Below are positions 23,936 to 32,009 of a stretch of 64,000 nucleotides of DNA, piece after piece. The position numbers and the translations under genes are program-made. The notes under the pieces are model-generated. The model was given only the letters and a program-made list of their open reading frames with translations, was not told where the DNA came from and did not search any database. The stretch covers positions 36,179-100,178 of the forward strand of contig NZ_JAYFNG010000036.1 of the NCBI RefSeq assembly GCF_034933565.1, written 5' to 3'. The stretch comes from Raineyella sp034933565 (GTDB taxonomy: Bacteria; Actinomycetota; Actinomycetes; Propionibacteriales; Propionibacteriaceae). The number at the start of each line of letters is the position of its first letter. Position 1 is the stretch's first letter.

Positions 23936-25219
23936 TCAGGCGGTGGGGTTCAGCCGGGTGGCGCGTTCCTCGGCGGCGTCCTCGCACATCGAGCGCCAGG
24001 TGGTGAGGGACACGTCCGGGCGGTAGAGACGCTCCGGCGGGGCGTCGGTCTCGTCGACCATCCAGGCGTCCTGGGCGGCGAACAGGCCGTGGAAGAACCA
24101 CCGGACGAAGCCGAGGTACTTGGCCTTGAAGAGCAGGCTGCGGATGCCCGAGTCGAAGTTGACCATCAGGCCCACGTAGCGGTGGTGCTCGGCGTCGTAC
24201 GGCACGTAGAACTCGTAGTGGATGAAGTCGGGGTAGACGACGCGCAGCACACCCGGCAGCGACACCGAGACGAAGCCGGGGAAGTCCTGGGCGGCGATCT
24301 GCGGGTGCGGGGCCCTGGGGTTGCCGGTGTTGCTGATCGACTGCGTACCGTCGGTCGACGGCTTGATCCGGAACCGGCTCTCCCGCTGCGGGGGCCAGGT
24401 GCCGTAGCCGGGGAACTCGGCGGTCCAGTGCTGCTCGGTCTGCACCCGGAACAACCACCGGCCGCGCTTCTCCAGCGTGGTGAGGTTCCACACCGGCATC
24501 GACTTGAACCGGCGCCACATCGCGTTGCGGTGCAGGAACTTGGCGTGGCCCTCGTCGAAGCCGTTCTCGCAGGTCAGTCGCCAGTCGCCCTTGCGCACCT
24601 TGATCCGGCCGCCGAGGTTGAACGCGGCGCCCCGCAGTTCCTCGGGGATCTGGTCGAGCAGCGGGGTGGGCTCCTCGCCGTCCGCGCCCATGTAGACCCA
24701 GATCAGATTGAGGTGCTCCTCGACGGGGTAGGTCGCCACCGACACCTTGCCGCAGATCGGCGAGTCGGGGCCGTCGGTGATCACCGCGCCGAGCCGGCCG
24801 GTGGTCGTGTCGAAGGTCCAGCCGTGGTAGGCGCAGCTGATGGTGCCGTCGAACTCCTGGCTGCCGCACGACAGCGGCACCCCGCGGTGCGGGCAGCGGT
24901 CGTACAGAGCGTGCAGGCCGTTCGAGTCGCGGACCAGGACGATGTTCTCCCCGCACAGGGTGATCCGGACCGGGCGGCCCTCGGCGACGTTGCTGGACCA
25001 GGCCACCGGGTACCAGTAGCCGCGGAAGCCGAGCTCCGCCGCGTCGTACGCGGGCCAGGCTGCCCAGGTCTGACGACCGGGATAGCGGGCCTGGCGGCGC
25101 TTCTCCTCCTCGCCGGCGTGGCTCACCCGCTCCGCGGGAGCGTCCGTCTGCCCCCGCTCCCGTGCGGGAGTGTCCGTCTGCCCCCGCTCCCGTGCGGGAG
25201 CGTCCGTCTGCACTGTCAT
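23936..25219 (-). CDS. Rieske non-heme iron oxygenase (CarAa/OxoO-like)
   Basis: 427 residues. Rieske motif CPHRGVPLSCGSQ...CAYHGW near residue 105, then catalytic domain with iron site ENGFDEGHAKFLH. The layout (GFRGYWYPVAW before the cluster, KGDWRLTCENGF after) resembles carbazole dioxygenase CarAa and 2-oxoquinoline monooxygenase, which work without a beta subunit. ATG 25219 chosen for AGGAG; the N-terminal 30 residues are a tandem-repeat, low-complexity extension. Electron partners are probably the reductase at 29808 and ferredoxin at 30825. Substrate unknown. Confidence 0.88.
   Translation of the reverse strand: MTVQTDAPARERGQTDTPARERGQTDAPAERVSHAGEEEKRRQARYPGRQTWAAWPAYDAAELGFRGYWYPVAWSSNVAEGRPVRITLCGENIVLVRDSNGLHALYDRCPHRGVPLSCGSQEFDGTISCAYHGWTFDTTTGRLGAVITDGPDSPICGKVSVATYPVEEHLNLIWVYMGADGEEPTPLLDQIPEELRGAAFNLGGRIKVRKGDWRLTCENGFDEGHAKFLHRNAMWRRFKSMPVWNLTTLEKRGRWLFRVQTEQHWTAEFPGYGTWPPQRESRFRIKPSTDGTQSISNTGNPRAPHPQIAAQDFPGFVSVSLPGVLRVVYPDFIHYEFYVPYDAEHHRYVGLMVNFDSGIRSLLFKAKYLGFVRWFFHGLFAAQDAWMVDETDAPPERLYRPDVSLTTWRSMCEDAAEERATRLNPTA
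25141..25213. repeat. 30-bp tandem repeat in the Rieske N-terminus
   Basis: Nearly identical 30-base units starting at 25141, 25171 and (partial) 25201, each with the inverted pair CTCCCG/CGGGAG. They encode the ten-residue repeat TDAPARERGQ. In-frame period suggests expansion or contraction is tolerated. Confidence 0.9.
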
Positions 25220-25328
25220 GTCTGGTCTCCTCGTGGTCGTACTCCGACGTGGTCTGTTCTCCGACGACTCCCGAATGGTGGGGGTGCGGCGAGTATTGCC
25301 CGGGCCGGCGGGAATTGGCCCGTGGCCG

Positions 25329-25345
25329 GGTCCGATGAGTGAACC
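25329..25345. promoter_or_regulatory. Candidate IclR operator, site 1
   Basis: GGTCCGATGAGTGAACC, fitting GGTYCR-N5-YGRACC. It lies between the divergent Rieske gene and TauE/SafE permease gene. The same pattern recurs at 26235 and 35750. Confidence 0.5.
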
Positions 25346-25435
25346 CGAAGTGACGATGCCCCGGAATTCCTTGCCGACCATGGGTATTCGCACCGGGAAT
25401 TCCCGGTCCACCGCTCCCGCCACCGGAGGAATCAC

Positions 25436-26182
25436 ATGGATGTCACCGCACAATTCGTCGGCGGGGTCGCCGGGCTCGCCGCCGCCCTGGTCAACACCGC
25501 GGTGGGGTCGGGGGCACTGGTCGCCCTGCCGCTGCTGGTGGTCCGCGACATCGACCCGCGGGCCGCGGTGATCGCGCTGTCGGTCGGGCTGTTGCCCGGC
25601 ACCGTCTCGGGCACCTGGGCGTACCGCCGCGAACTGGTCACCGCCGGCCGGGGCGCCTGGCTGCTGGCGCCCGCGGCCGCCCTCGGTGGAGCGCTGGGGG
25701 CCGGCCTGCTGGTGTGGATGCCGTCGGCGGTGTTCGCCGGAGTGGTGCCGTGGTTCATCCTCGCCGGTGCCCTGCTGATGGCCCTGCAGCCCCGGATCTC
25801 CGCGTCGTTCGGTCGATCGGCGTACGCCCTGCCCGGCTGGCTGACCCCGTTGCTCTTCGTCCTGCTGGGCGTGTACGGCGCTCTGCTCGGGGCCGGTCAG
25901 GGCCTGCTCACCCTCGCCCTGCTCGCGGTGCTGGGCAGTGGTCTGCAGGCCGCCAACGCGGTCAAGAACCTCACCAACGCCGCGACCAACCTGGTCGCTG
26001 CGATCCTGCTGATGGTGCGCGCCGACATCCCCTGGGCGCTCTGCGCCGGGATCGCTGTGGGGGGTGTCGCGGGCGGTCTGCTGGGGGCCCGGGTGGCCCG
26101 CCGGCTGCCCGACCGGGTGCTGCGCGGGGCCGTGGTGGGCATCGGTCTGGGCACCGCGGTCTGGGCCTTCGTCGCCTGGTGA
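25436..26182 (+). CDS. TauE/SafE (TSUP) family permease
   Basis: 248 residues, about seven to eight hydrophobic segments with family features (FVGGVAGLAAALVNTAVGSG at the N-terminus; GAGQGLLTLALLAVLG, a repeat of the first half). TSUP proteins move sulfite, sulfonates or small organic anions. Excellent GGAGGA before ATG. Divergent from the Rieske gene, with a candidate operator between them. Confidence 0.85.
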   Translation: MDVTAQFVGGVAGLAAALVNTAVGSGALVALPLLVVRDIDPRAAVIALSVGLLPGTVSGTWAYRRELVTAGRGAWLLAPAAALGGALGAGLLVWMPSAVFAGVVPWFILAGALLMALQPRISASFGRSAYALPGWLTPLLFVLLGVYGALLGAGQGLLTLALLAVLGSGLQAANAVKNLTNAATNLVAAILLMVRADIPWALCAGIAVGGVAGGLLGARVARRLPDRVLRGAVVGIGLGTAVWAFVAW

Positions 26183-26188
26183 TCCGTA

Positions 26189-26205
26189 TCACACTCGGTG
26201 TGTGA
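26189..26205. promoter_or_regulatory. Palindrome TCACAC-N5-GTGTGA
   Basis: 17-bp inverted repeat just after the permease stop (26182) and before the ABC operon. Could be an operator or the base of a weak terminator hairpin. The arm order is the reverse of a CRP site. Confidence 0.35.
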
Positions 26206-26234
26206 CGAAAATGGAAACGATCGATGTCAAATGC

Positions 26235-26251
26235 GGTTCGGTGACCGGACC
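26235..26251. promoter_or_regulatory. Candidate IclR operator, site 2
   Basis: GGTTCGGTGACCGGACC, fitting GGTYCR-N5-YGRACC with one mismatch between arms extended to eight bases. About 90 bases before the ABC substrate-binding protein start. Confidence 0.55.
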
Positions 26252-26341
26252 GGGGGGCGCGGCCGATCCGGGAGGACCCGGCTAGCTTTCTCGGCAATCC
26301 CGTCGAAGGGCGGGCCCCCCAGCGATTCGGAGTCGACCGCA

Positions 26342-27319
26342 ATGAAGTCCTTCCGTCCATTCAAGACCGCTGCCGTCACTGCCTCGGGCCTGGTGCTCGT
26401 GGTCTCCATGGCCGCCTGCTCCCGTCCCGCCGACCACCAGGCCCAGGCAGCCGCCGACCAGACGACCCTGCGCGTCGGGGTGGGCATCGACGCGGCGTAC
26501 GCCCCCTTCTTCGTGGCCGACGCCGAGGGGATGTTCTCCAAGGCCGGCCTGAAGGTCGAGCTGGTCCAGTTCGGCCGCGGCGGCGAGGCCGTCGACGCCG
26601 TGAACGCCGGCGAGATCAACATCGCCGGCAACTCCGACACCACCACCAGCGCCCAGATGGCCTCCAGCGACAAGCTGCGGGCCATCGCCAGCTACGAGTC
26701 CTCCGGCCAGTACGTCAAGGCCGTCCTGCGTGACGGGGTGGCGGGGCCCAAGAACGTGAAGAAGCTCGGCTACGTCCAGGGCCTCAGCCAGATCGCCACC
26801 AACAAGTACCTCGAGGCCAACGGCATCGACCCGAAGAGTGTCGAACTGGTCGCCGCCGCCCCGGCCGACATGCCGGCGCTGCTGCGCCGCGGTGACATCG
26901 ACGGCTACGTGATGTGGGAGCCGTGGCCGCAGACCGCGCTCGACCAGAAGATCGGTCACGTGGACGCCGCCTCGGCGGCGTTCGGCTTCTCCTACCACCA
27001 CTGGCTGGTCACCAACGAGGCCTGGCTCTCCGGTCACGGGGATGCCGCCCAGAAGTTCACCAAGGTCCTCGACGAGGCCGCGAAGAAGACCGAGGCCGAT
27101 CCCGCGCTGGCCGCCACGGTGACGGAGAAGGCGGTGAAGATCAAGCCGGCCGACACCAAGGTCGCGATCGACCAGATCGACTTCGCGGTCCGGAGCCTCG
27201 ACGCCGAGTCGGTGAAGAGCACCACCGAGATCGTCGACTTCTACCAGAGCGTCGGCGCGATCAAGTCCCGGCCGGACCTGAACAAGGCGCTGGTCCTCGG
27301 CTGGTACAAGGGGGCCTGA
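26342..27319 (+). CDS. NitT/TauT-type ABC substrate-binding lipoprotein
   Basis: 325 residues with a lipoprotein signal peptide (MKSFRPFKTAAVTASGLVLV, lipobox SMAAC) and an NMT1/SsuA-like binding domain (RVGVGIDAAYAPFFVADAEGMF, FGRGGEAVDAVNAGEINIAG). Family members bind sulfonates, nitrate, bicarbonate, pyrimidines or aromatic acids. ATG 26342 is chosen because it starts the signal peptide. First gene of an eight-gene rightward run. Confidence 0.92.
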   Translation: MKSFRPFKTAAVTASGLVLVVSMAACSRPADHQAQAAADQTTLRVGVGIDAAYAPFFVADAEGMFSKAGLKVELVQFGRGGEAVDAVNAGEINIAGNSDTTTSAQMASSDKLRAIASYESSGQYVKAVLRDGVAGPKNVKKLGYVQGLSQIATNKYLEANGIDPKSVELVAAAPADMPALLRRGDIDGYVMWEPWPQTALDQKIGHVDAASAAFGFSYHHWLVTNEAWLSGHGDAAQKFTKVLDEAAKKTEADPALAATVTEKAVKIKPADTKVAIDQIDFAVRSLDAESVKSTTEIVDFYQSVGAIKSRPDLNKALVLGWYKGA

Positions 27320-27322
27320 CCG

Positions 27323-28141
27323 ATGAGCACCGTCGTCGATCCGCCGGTGCGGGCCCAGGGCGTCTCGCTGCGGGTCCGTGACGCGGCGATCCGGTTCGGG
27401 GACTTCACCGCTGTCAGCGGCGTCGACCTGCAGGTCGAGCCGGGGGAGTTCGTCTGCCTGCTCGGCCCCAGCGGCTGCGGCAAGTCGACCCTGCTGTCCG
27501 CCCTGGCCGGCTTCGTCCCCCTCGCCGAGGGCTCGATCCACTGCGCCGACGAGCACGTCACCGGCAACAACAGCCACGCCGGGATGGTCTTCCAGAGCAC
27601 CGAGGTGCTGTTCGACTGGATGACCGCCGCCGAGAACGTGGGCTACGGCCCGCGGATGCACGGCGCGAGCGCCGATGCCCGGGCCCGGATCGCCGACCAC
27701 TACCTGACGATGGTCGGCCTGGGGCACGCCCAGCACAAGTACCCGGGCGAGTTGTCCGGCGGGATGCGCCAGCGGGTCCAGATCGCCCGGGTGCTCGCCA
27801 ACGAACCGCGGCTGATCCTGATGGACGAGCCGTTCGGGGCCCTGGACGCCCAGACCCGGCTGGTCATGCAGGAGGAGCTCAGCGGGATCTGCGGGCGGAC
27901 GAACAGCACGGTCGTCTTCGTCACCCATGACATCGACGAGGCGATCGTGCTGGCCGACCGGATCGTGGTGATGACGGCAGGCCCGGCCGCCGGCATCAAG
28001 AGCGTCTACCGGGTCGACATCGACCGACCGCGCGAGCGGCACACCCCGGGCGTCACCGAACTGTTCGATCAGCTCCACGCCGACATCAGCGTCGAGGTGG
28101 AGCGCAGCCTGGCCGGCCAGGGCCTGGAGGAGAGGTCATGA
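27323..28141 (+). CDS. ABC transporter ATPase (SsuB/TauB-like)
   Basis: 272 residues: Walker A GPSGCGKSTLL, Q loop FQSTEVLFDW, signature LSGGMRQRVQIAR, Walker B LILMDEPFGALDAQTR, H switch FVTHDIDEA. Four bases after the binding protein and overlapping the permease start. Energises the importer. Confidence 0.95.
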   Translation: MSTVVDPPVRAQGVSLRVRDAAIRFGDFTAVSGVDLQVEPGEFVCLLGPSGCGKSTLLSALAGFVPLAEGSIHCADEHVTGNNSHAGMVFQSTEVLFDWMTAAENVGYGPRMHGASADARARIADHYLTMVGLGHAQHKYPGELSGGMRQRVQIARVLANEPRLILMDEPFGALDAQTRLVMQEELSGICGRTNSTVVFVTHDIDEAIVLADRIVVMTAGPAAGIKSVYRVDIDRPRERHTPGVTELFDQLHADISVEVERSLAGQGLEERS

Positions 28142-28962
28142 GCACCACCACCGACACCGCGGTCCGCCCGACCGCGCCCGCGACCCGTACGGCCGGCCGG
28201 CGGGCCCTGCCGGCCTGGGCCCGGGTCCCGGCGATCTGGACCGTCTCGCTGATCGGCGGGCTGCTGTTCTGGACCTACCTGTCCTGGTGGTTCGGGCCGA
28301 GCATCATCGCCTCCCCGGTCCAGACCGTCGGGGCACTGGTCGAGCTCGGGGCGAACGGCACCCTGGCCGCCTCGATCGGGGCCTCCTGCGCCCGGATCCT
28401 GGTCGGCTGGCTGGCCGGCGTGGTCCTCGGCGCCCCGATCGGCATCCTGATGGGCCGGTTGACGTTCGTCCGCGACCTGCTCGACCCGTACGTGGAGTTC
28501 TTCCGGTTCGTCCCGCCGATCGCCTTCGTCACCCTGACCATCGTCTGGTTCGGCATCGGCGAGCTGAGCAAGGTCGCGCTGATCTTCTACACCTCCGTGT
28601 TCATGGTGGTGGTCAGCACGATCCAGGCGACGGTGACCATCAGCCCGCTGCGGATCCAGGCCGCCCAGAACCTGGGTGCCGGGCGCTGGCAGCTGCTGCG
28701 GACCATCATCCTGCCCTCCACCATCCCCGGCATCGTCACCGGCGCCCGGCTGGCGATGGGCAACAGCTTCCTGACCATCGTCTCGGCCGAGATCGTCGCC
28801 GCGAACGTCGGCCTCGGCTCGCTGATCTGGTCGGCGCGCAACTACGGCCGGATCGACTGGATCTTCGCCGGCATCCTGGTGCTCGGCACGCTCGGCTTCA
28901 TCTTCGACCGGGTGCTGCGGATCGTCACCCACCGGCTGTTCCACCGCTACGGGGTGAAGTGA
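28138..28962 (+). CDS. ABC transporter permease (SsuC/TauC-like)
   Basis: 274 residues, about six helices, with the EAA-like loop AAQNLGAGRWQLLRTIILPSTIPGIVTG. Overlaps the ATPase stop by four bases and the next gene start by one. Completes the NitT/TauT-type importer of the catabolic cluster. Confidence 0.93.
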   Translation: MSTTTDTAVRPTAPATRTAGRRALPAWARVPAIWTVSLIGGLLFWTYLSWWFGPSIIASPVQTVGALVELGANGTLAASIGASCARILVGWLAGVVLGAPIGILMGRLTFVRDLLDPYVEFFRFVPPIAFVTLTIVWFGIGELSKVALIFYTSVFMVVVSTIQATVTISPLRIQAAQNLGAGRWQLLRTIILPSTIPGIVTGARLAMGNSFLTIVSAEIVAANVGLGSLIWSARNYGRIDWIFAGILVLGTLGFIFDRVLRIVTHRLFHRYGVK

Positions 28963-29801
28963 TGATCGAGACCACCCGTACCGATGACACCACCGGGGCC
29001 GACGTGATCACCCTCGCGGGGATCCCCGCCCCGCCCACCGGGCTGTCCCTCGCCGACGAGCTCGCCCGCCGGAAGAACGCCGTCATCGGCGGCTACCGGA
29101 TCCTGTCCGCCTTCGGCCTGGACGAGGGCATCTCCGGACACATCACCTGCCGCGACCCGGACGATCCGGACACCTTCTGGACCGCGCCGTGGGGCCGGCA
29201 CTTCAGCCTGGTCCGCCCCGAGGAACTGCTCCACGTGGACGCCACCGGGCAGATCCTGCCCGACGGGGGCCGGGGCCGGCTCAACCGGGCCGCGTTCATC
29301 ATCCACTCCCGGGTGCACGCCGCCCGCCCCGAGGTGATCGGGGCGGTGCACGCCCACGGCCTGCACGGCAGGACCTTCTCCGCGCTGCACCGGCCGGTCT
29401 CACCACTCACCCAGGACGCCTGTGCCTTCCACGGCGACCAGGGCCGGTACGACGAGTACCACGGCGTCGCCCTGCTCGAGGAGGAGGGTGAGCGGATCGC
29501 CGCGGCGCTCGGCCCGCACAAGGCGGTGATCCTCACCAACCACGGCCACCTCACCGTCGGCACCACCGTCGAGAGCGCCGTGTGGTGGTTCGTCTCGATG
29601 GAGCGCTCGATGCAGTCGGAGCTGCTCGCCCTCGCCGCCGGTGATCCGGTCCCGCTGGGCGCGCGGACCGCCGCGGAGACGTACGCCGCCGTCGGTGGCG
29701 AGGACGTCGGGTGGTTCGCGTACGCCACGATCATCCAGAAGATCGCCCGTCACGAGCCCGATCTCTTCGGGCACTGGCTCCGGACCCCGGCAGGAGAGTG
29801 A
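28962..29801 (+). CDS. Class II aldolase/adducin family enzyme
   Basis: 279 residues. Zinc ligands visible as HAHG (GAVHAHGLHGR) and NHGH (ILTNHGHLTVG), with FGLDEGISGHIT at the N-terminus. Start ATG overlaps the permease stop (TGATG). Besides aldolases, this family includes decarboxylases of dihydroxy-aromatic acids (3,4-dihydroxyphthalate decarboxylase) and pyridine dicarboxylates; in this setting a decarboxylase is at least as likely as a sugar aldolase. Confidence 0.85.
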   Translation: MIETTRTDDTTGADVITLAGIPAPPTGLSLADELARRKNAVIGGYRILSAFGLDEGISGHITCRDPDDPDTFWTAPWGRHFSLVRPEELLHVDATGQILPDGGRGRLNRAAFIIHSRVHAARPEVIGAVHAHGLHGRTFSALHRPVSPLTQDACAFHGDQGRYDEYHGVALLEEEGERIAAALGPHKAVILTNHGHLTVGTTVESAVWWFVSMERSMQSELLALAAGDPVPLGARTAAETYAAVGGEDVGWFAYATIIQKIARHEPDLFGHWLRTPAGE

Positions 29802-29807
29802 GCGGAC

Positions 29808-30821
29808 ATGTCCACCGCAACCAGGCGTCATGACCGGCCCACCACCTCCCATGTCGACCTGCTGGTCGTCGGCGCCGGCCCCGCCGGGCTGTACGCGGCC
29901 TACTGTGCCGGCTTCCGTGGCCTGCGGACCGCGGTCGTCGACGCCCTGCCGGAGATCGGCGGTCAGGTGGTCGGGATGTACCCGGAGAAGGCGATCCTCG
30001 ACATCGCCGGGTATCCCGCGGTCCGCGGCCGCGACCTGATCAACGCGCTGGTGCTGCAGGCCGAGACCTTCGGCCCGGAGTTCTGGCTCGACGAGGAGGT
30101 GCAGGGGCTGACCTCCACCCCGGGCGCCGGCGAGGTGGTGCTGACCACCAGCGCCGGTCGCACCGTCCACGCCGGGGCGGTCGTGCTGGCCGGCGGGATC
30201 GGGACCTTCACCCCCCGCCCGTTCACCCCCGGCCTCGACTGGCTGGGCCGCGGGGTGAGCTACTTCGTCCCCGATCTCACCGTCCACGATGACAAGGACG
30301 TGGTGATCGTCGGCGGCGGCGACAGCGCCTTCGACTGGGCCCTGCACCTGGAGCCGATCGCCCGGTCGGTGACGATGGTGCACCGCCGCGACCGGTTCCG
30401 GGCCCACAAGGGGTCGGTCGACCGGGTCCGCGACAGCAACGTCCGGATGCTCGTCAACGCCGAGGTGACCGAGGTCCGCGGCGACGGCTGGGTCAGCGGC
30501 GCCGAGGTGCGCGTCGCCGGGCAGGACCGGGCGGTCTCGCTGGCCGCCCAGTCCATCGTCGCGGCGCTCGGCTTCACCGCCGACCTCGGCGCGATGAACG
30601 ACTGGGGCCTCGGCCTGGTCAATCGACGGATCCCCGTCAACACGCGGATGGAGACCGCGATCCCGCGGGTCTACGCCGCGGGCGACATCACCGACTACCC
30701 CGGGAAGGTCCGGCTGATCTCGGTCGGCTTCGGCGAGGCGGCCACGGCGGTCAACAACGCCGCCGTGCTGCTCGACCCCGGACTCGACCTGTTCCCGGGC
30801 CACTCGACCGAAGGAGACTGA
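29808..30821 (+). CDS. Thioredoxin-reductase-like ferredoxin-NADP reductase
   Basis: 337 residues: FAD motif VVGAGPAGLYAAYCAG at the N-terminus, NADP motif IVGGGDSAFDWAL near residue 170, and YAAGDITDYPGKVRLI. No CxxC redox pair, which marks it as a flavin ferredoxin reductase rather than a thioredoxin reductase. Six bases after the aldolase gene and three before the ferredoxin gene; probably the first electron carrier for the Rieske oxygenase. Confidence 0.88.
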   Translation: MSTATRRHDRPTTSHVDLLVVGAGPAGLYAAYCAGFRGLRTAVVDALPEIGGQVVGMYPEKAILDIAGYPAVRGRDLINALVLQAETFGPEFWLDEEVQGLTSTPGAGEVVLTTSAGRTVHAGAVVLAGGIGTFTPRPFTPGLDWLGRGVSYFVPDLTVHDDKDVVIVGGGDSAFDWALHLEPIARSVTMVHRRDRFRAHKGSVDRVRDSNVRMLVNAEVTEVRGDGWVSGAEVRVAGQDRAVSLAAQSIVAALGFTADLGAMNDWGLGLVNRRIPVNTRMETAIPRVYAAGDITDYPGKVRLISVGFGEAATAVNNAAVLLDPGLDLFPGHSTEGD

Positions 30822-30824
30822 ACA

Positions 30825-31148
30825 ATGACGTACGTGATCGGCGACGGCTGCATCGACCACATGGACCGCTCCTGCATGGAGGAATGTCCGGTCGACGCCA
30901 TCTACGAGGGCGCCCGCAAGCTCTACATCAACCCCACCGAGTGCATCGACTGCGGCAACTGCGAGGTCGCCTGCCCGCACGGCGCGATCGCCGTCGACCG
31001 CAAGGCCGCCCCGGAGTGGAAGGCCGACAACCGGGCCTTCTTCGAGGTCGTCCTGCCCGGCCGCGACGCGCCGCTCGGCAATCCCGGCGGCGCGGCGAGG
31101 ACCGGCGTCATCGGGGTGGACACCGACCTGGCGGCGAACCACCGATGA
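30825..31148 (+). CDS. 7Fe-type ferredoxin
   Basis: 107 residues. Cys9, Cys17, Cys21 (GCIDHMDRSCMEECPVD) and Cys40, Cys43, Cys46, Cys50 (CIDCGNCEVACP) fit one [3Fe-4S] and one [4Fe-4S] cluster as in FdxA; the free Cys of FdxA at position 25 is Ala here. The C-terminal 40 residues are an ordinary family tail. Likely carries electrons from the reductase to the oxygenase. Confidence 0.92.
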   Translation: MTYVIGDGCIDHMDRSCMEECPVDAIYEGARKLYINPTECIDCGNCEVACPHGAIAVDRKAAPEWKADNRAFFEVVLPGRDAPLGNPGGAARTGVIGVDTDLAANHR

Positions 31149-31951
31149 ACGTCCGGATGGCGTACGTCGACACCGGCCTCGGCCAGATCCACTGTGCCGA
31201 GGCCGGCACCGGCCGCCCGGTGATGCTGCTGCATCAGACCCCGCAGTCCTGGGACGAGTTCCGGGAGGTGCTGCCACTGCTCGCCGCCCGCGGGCACCGG
31301 GCGATCGCGGTGGACATGCCGGGCTTCGGCAACAGCCCGCGGCTGCCCGCCCCGCAGACCATCGAGCAGTACGCTCAGGGCGTCGGGGAGTTCCTCGACG
31401 CCCTGGCCCTCGGGCCGGTCGCCCTGGTCGGCCACCACACCGGTGCCGCGGTCGCCCTTGAGCTGGCCGCCGTCCGCCGCGACGTCCGCGCCCTGGTGCT
31501 CTCCTCCTGCCCGTGGACCGACGCGGAGTTCCGCGCCGCCCGCGCCGGTGTCCGCGGTGTCGACGACGTCGACCGCACCCCCGACGGGGGCCACCTGACA
31601 GCGCTGTGGGAGGGCCGCCGGCCGTACTATCCGGCCGGCGACGTCGCCCTGCTCGACCGGTTCCTGGCCGATGCGCTGCGCCCGGGCCTCGACCCGGCCG
31701 AGGGCCACCGGGCCTGCGCCCACTACCGGATGGAGGACCGGGCCGGTGAGGTGCGCGCGCCCGTCCTGCTGATGGCCGGTGGCGCCGACCCGTTCGCCCT
31801 GCCCGCGCTGGCGCCCCTCGAGGCGGCCCTGACGGCGACGACCGTCCGCGGCCCGATCGTCGTCGAGGGAGGAACCGTGGCCCTTCCGCAACAAAAACCG
31901 GCTACTGTCGGCGGGATGATCGCGGACTTCTTGGATGACCTGCCCGACTGA
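31145..31951 (+). CDS. Alpha/beta-hydrolase protein A, atypical triad
   Basis: 268 residues of the alpha/beta-hydrolase fold (oxyanion region LLHQTPQSWDEF, acid Asp in GGADPFALP). The nucleophile elbow reads G96-H-H98-T-G100, with His in place of Ser/Cys/Asp, and the C-terminal catalytic His region reads GGTVALPQQKP without His. ATG overlaps the ferredoxin stop. So it is either a non-hydrolytic member of the fold or uses another residue. Cotranscribed with the electron carriers. Confidence 0.82.
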   Translation: MNVRMAYVDTGLGQIHCAEAGTGRPVMLLHQTPQSWDEFREVLPLLAARGHRAIAVDMPGFGNSPRLPAPQTIEQYAQGVGEFLDALALGPVALVGHHTGAAVALELAAVRRDVRALVLSSCPWTDAEFRAARAGVRGVDDVDRTPDGGHLTALWEGRRPYYPAGDVALLDRFLADALRPGLDPAEGHRACAHYRMEDRAGEVRAPVLLMAGGADPFALPALAPLEAALTATTVRGPIVVEGGTVALPQQKPATVGGMIADFLDDLPD

Positions 31952-32009
31952 GCCGGGCGGCCGTCCGGTGGGGGGATGGCCGACCCGACCCGTACCCGAA
32001 GGTGACAAC

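Noticed and set aside
25141..25213. CRISPR-like repeats
   Set aside because: The 30-bp units are contiguous with no spacers and are part of a coding frame.
26189..26205. CRP-type site
   Set aside because: The arm order is TCACAC...GTGTGA, the inverse of the CRP consensus, and no CRP context is visible.
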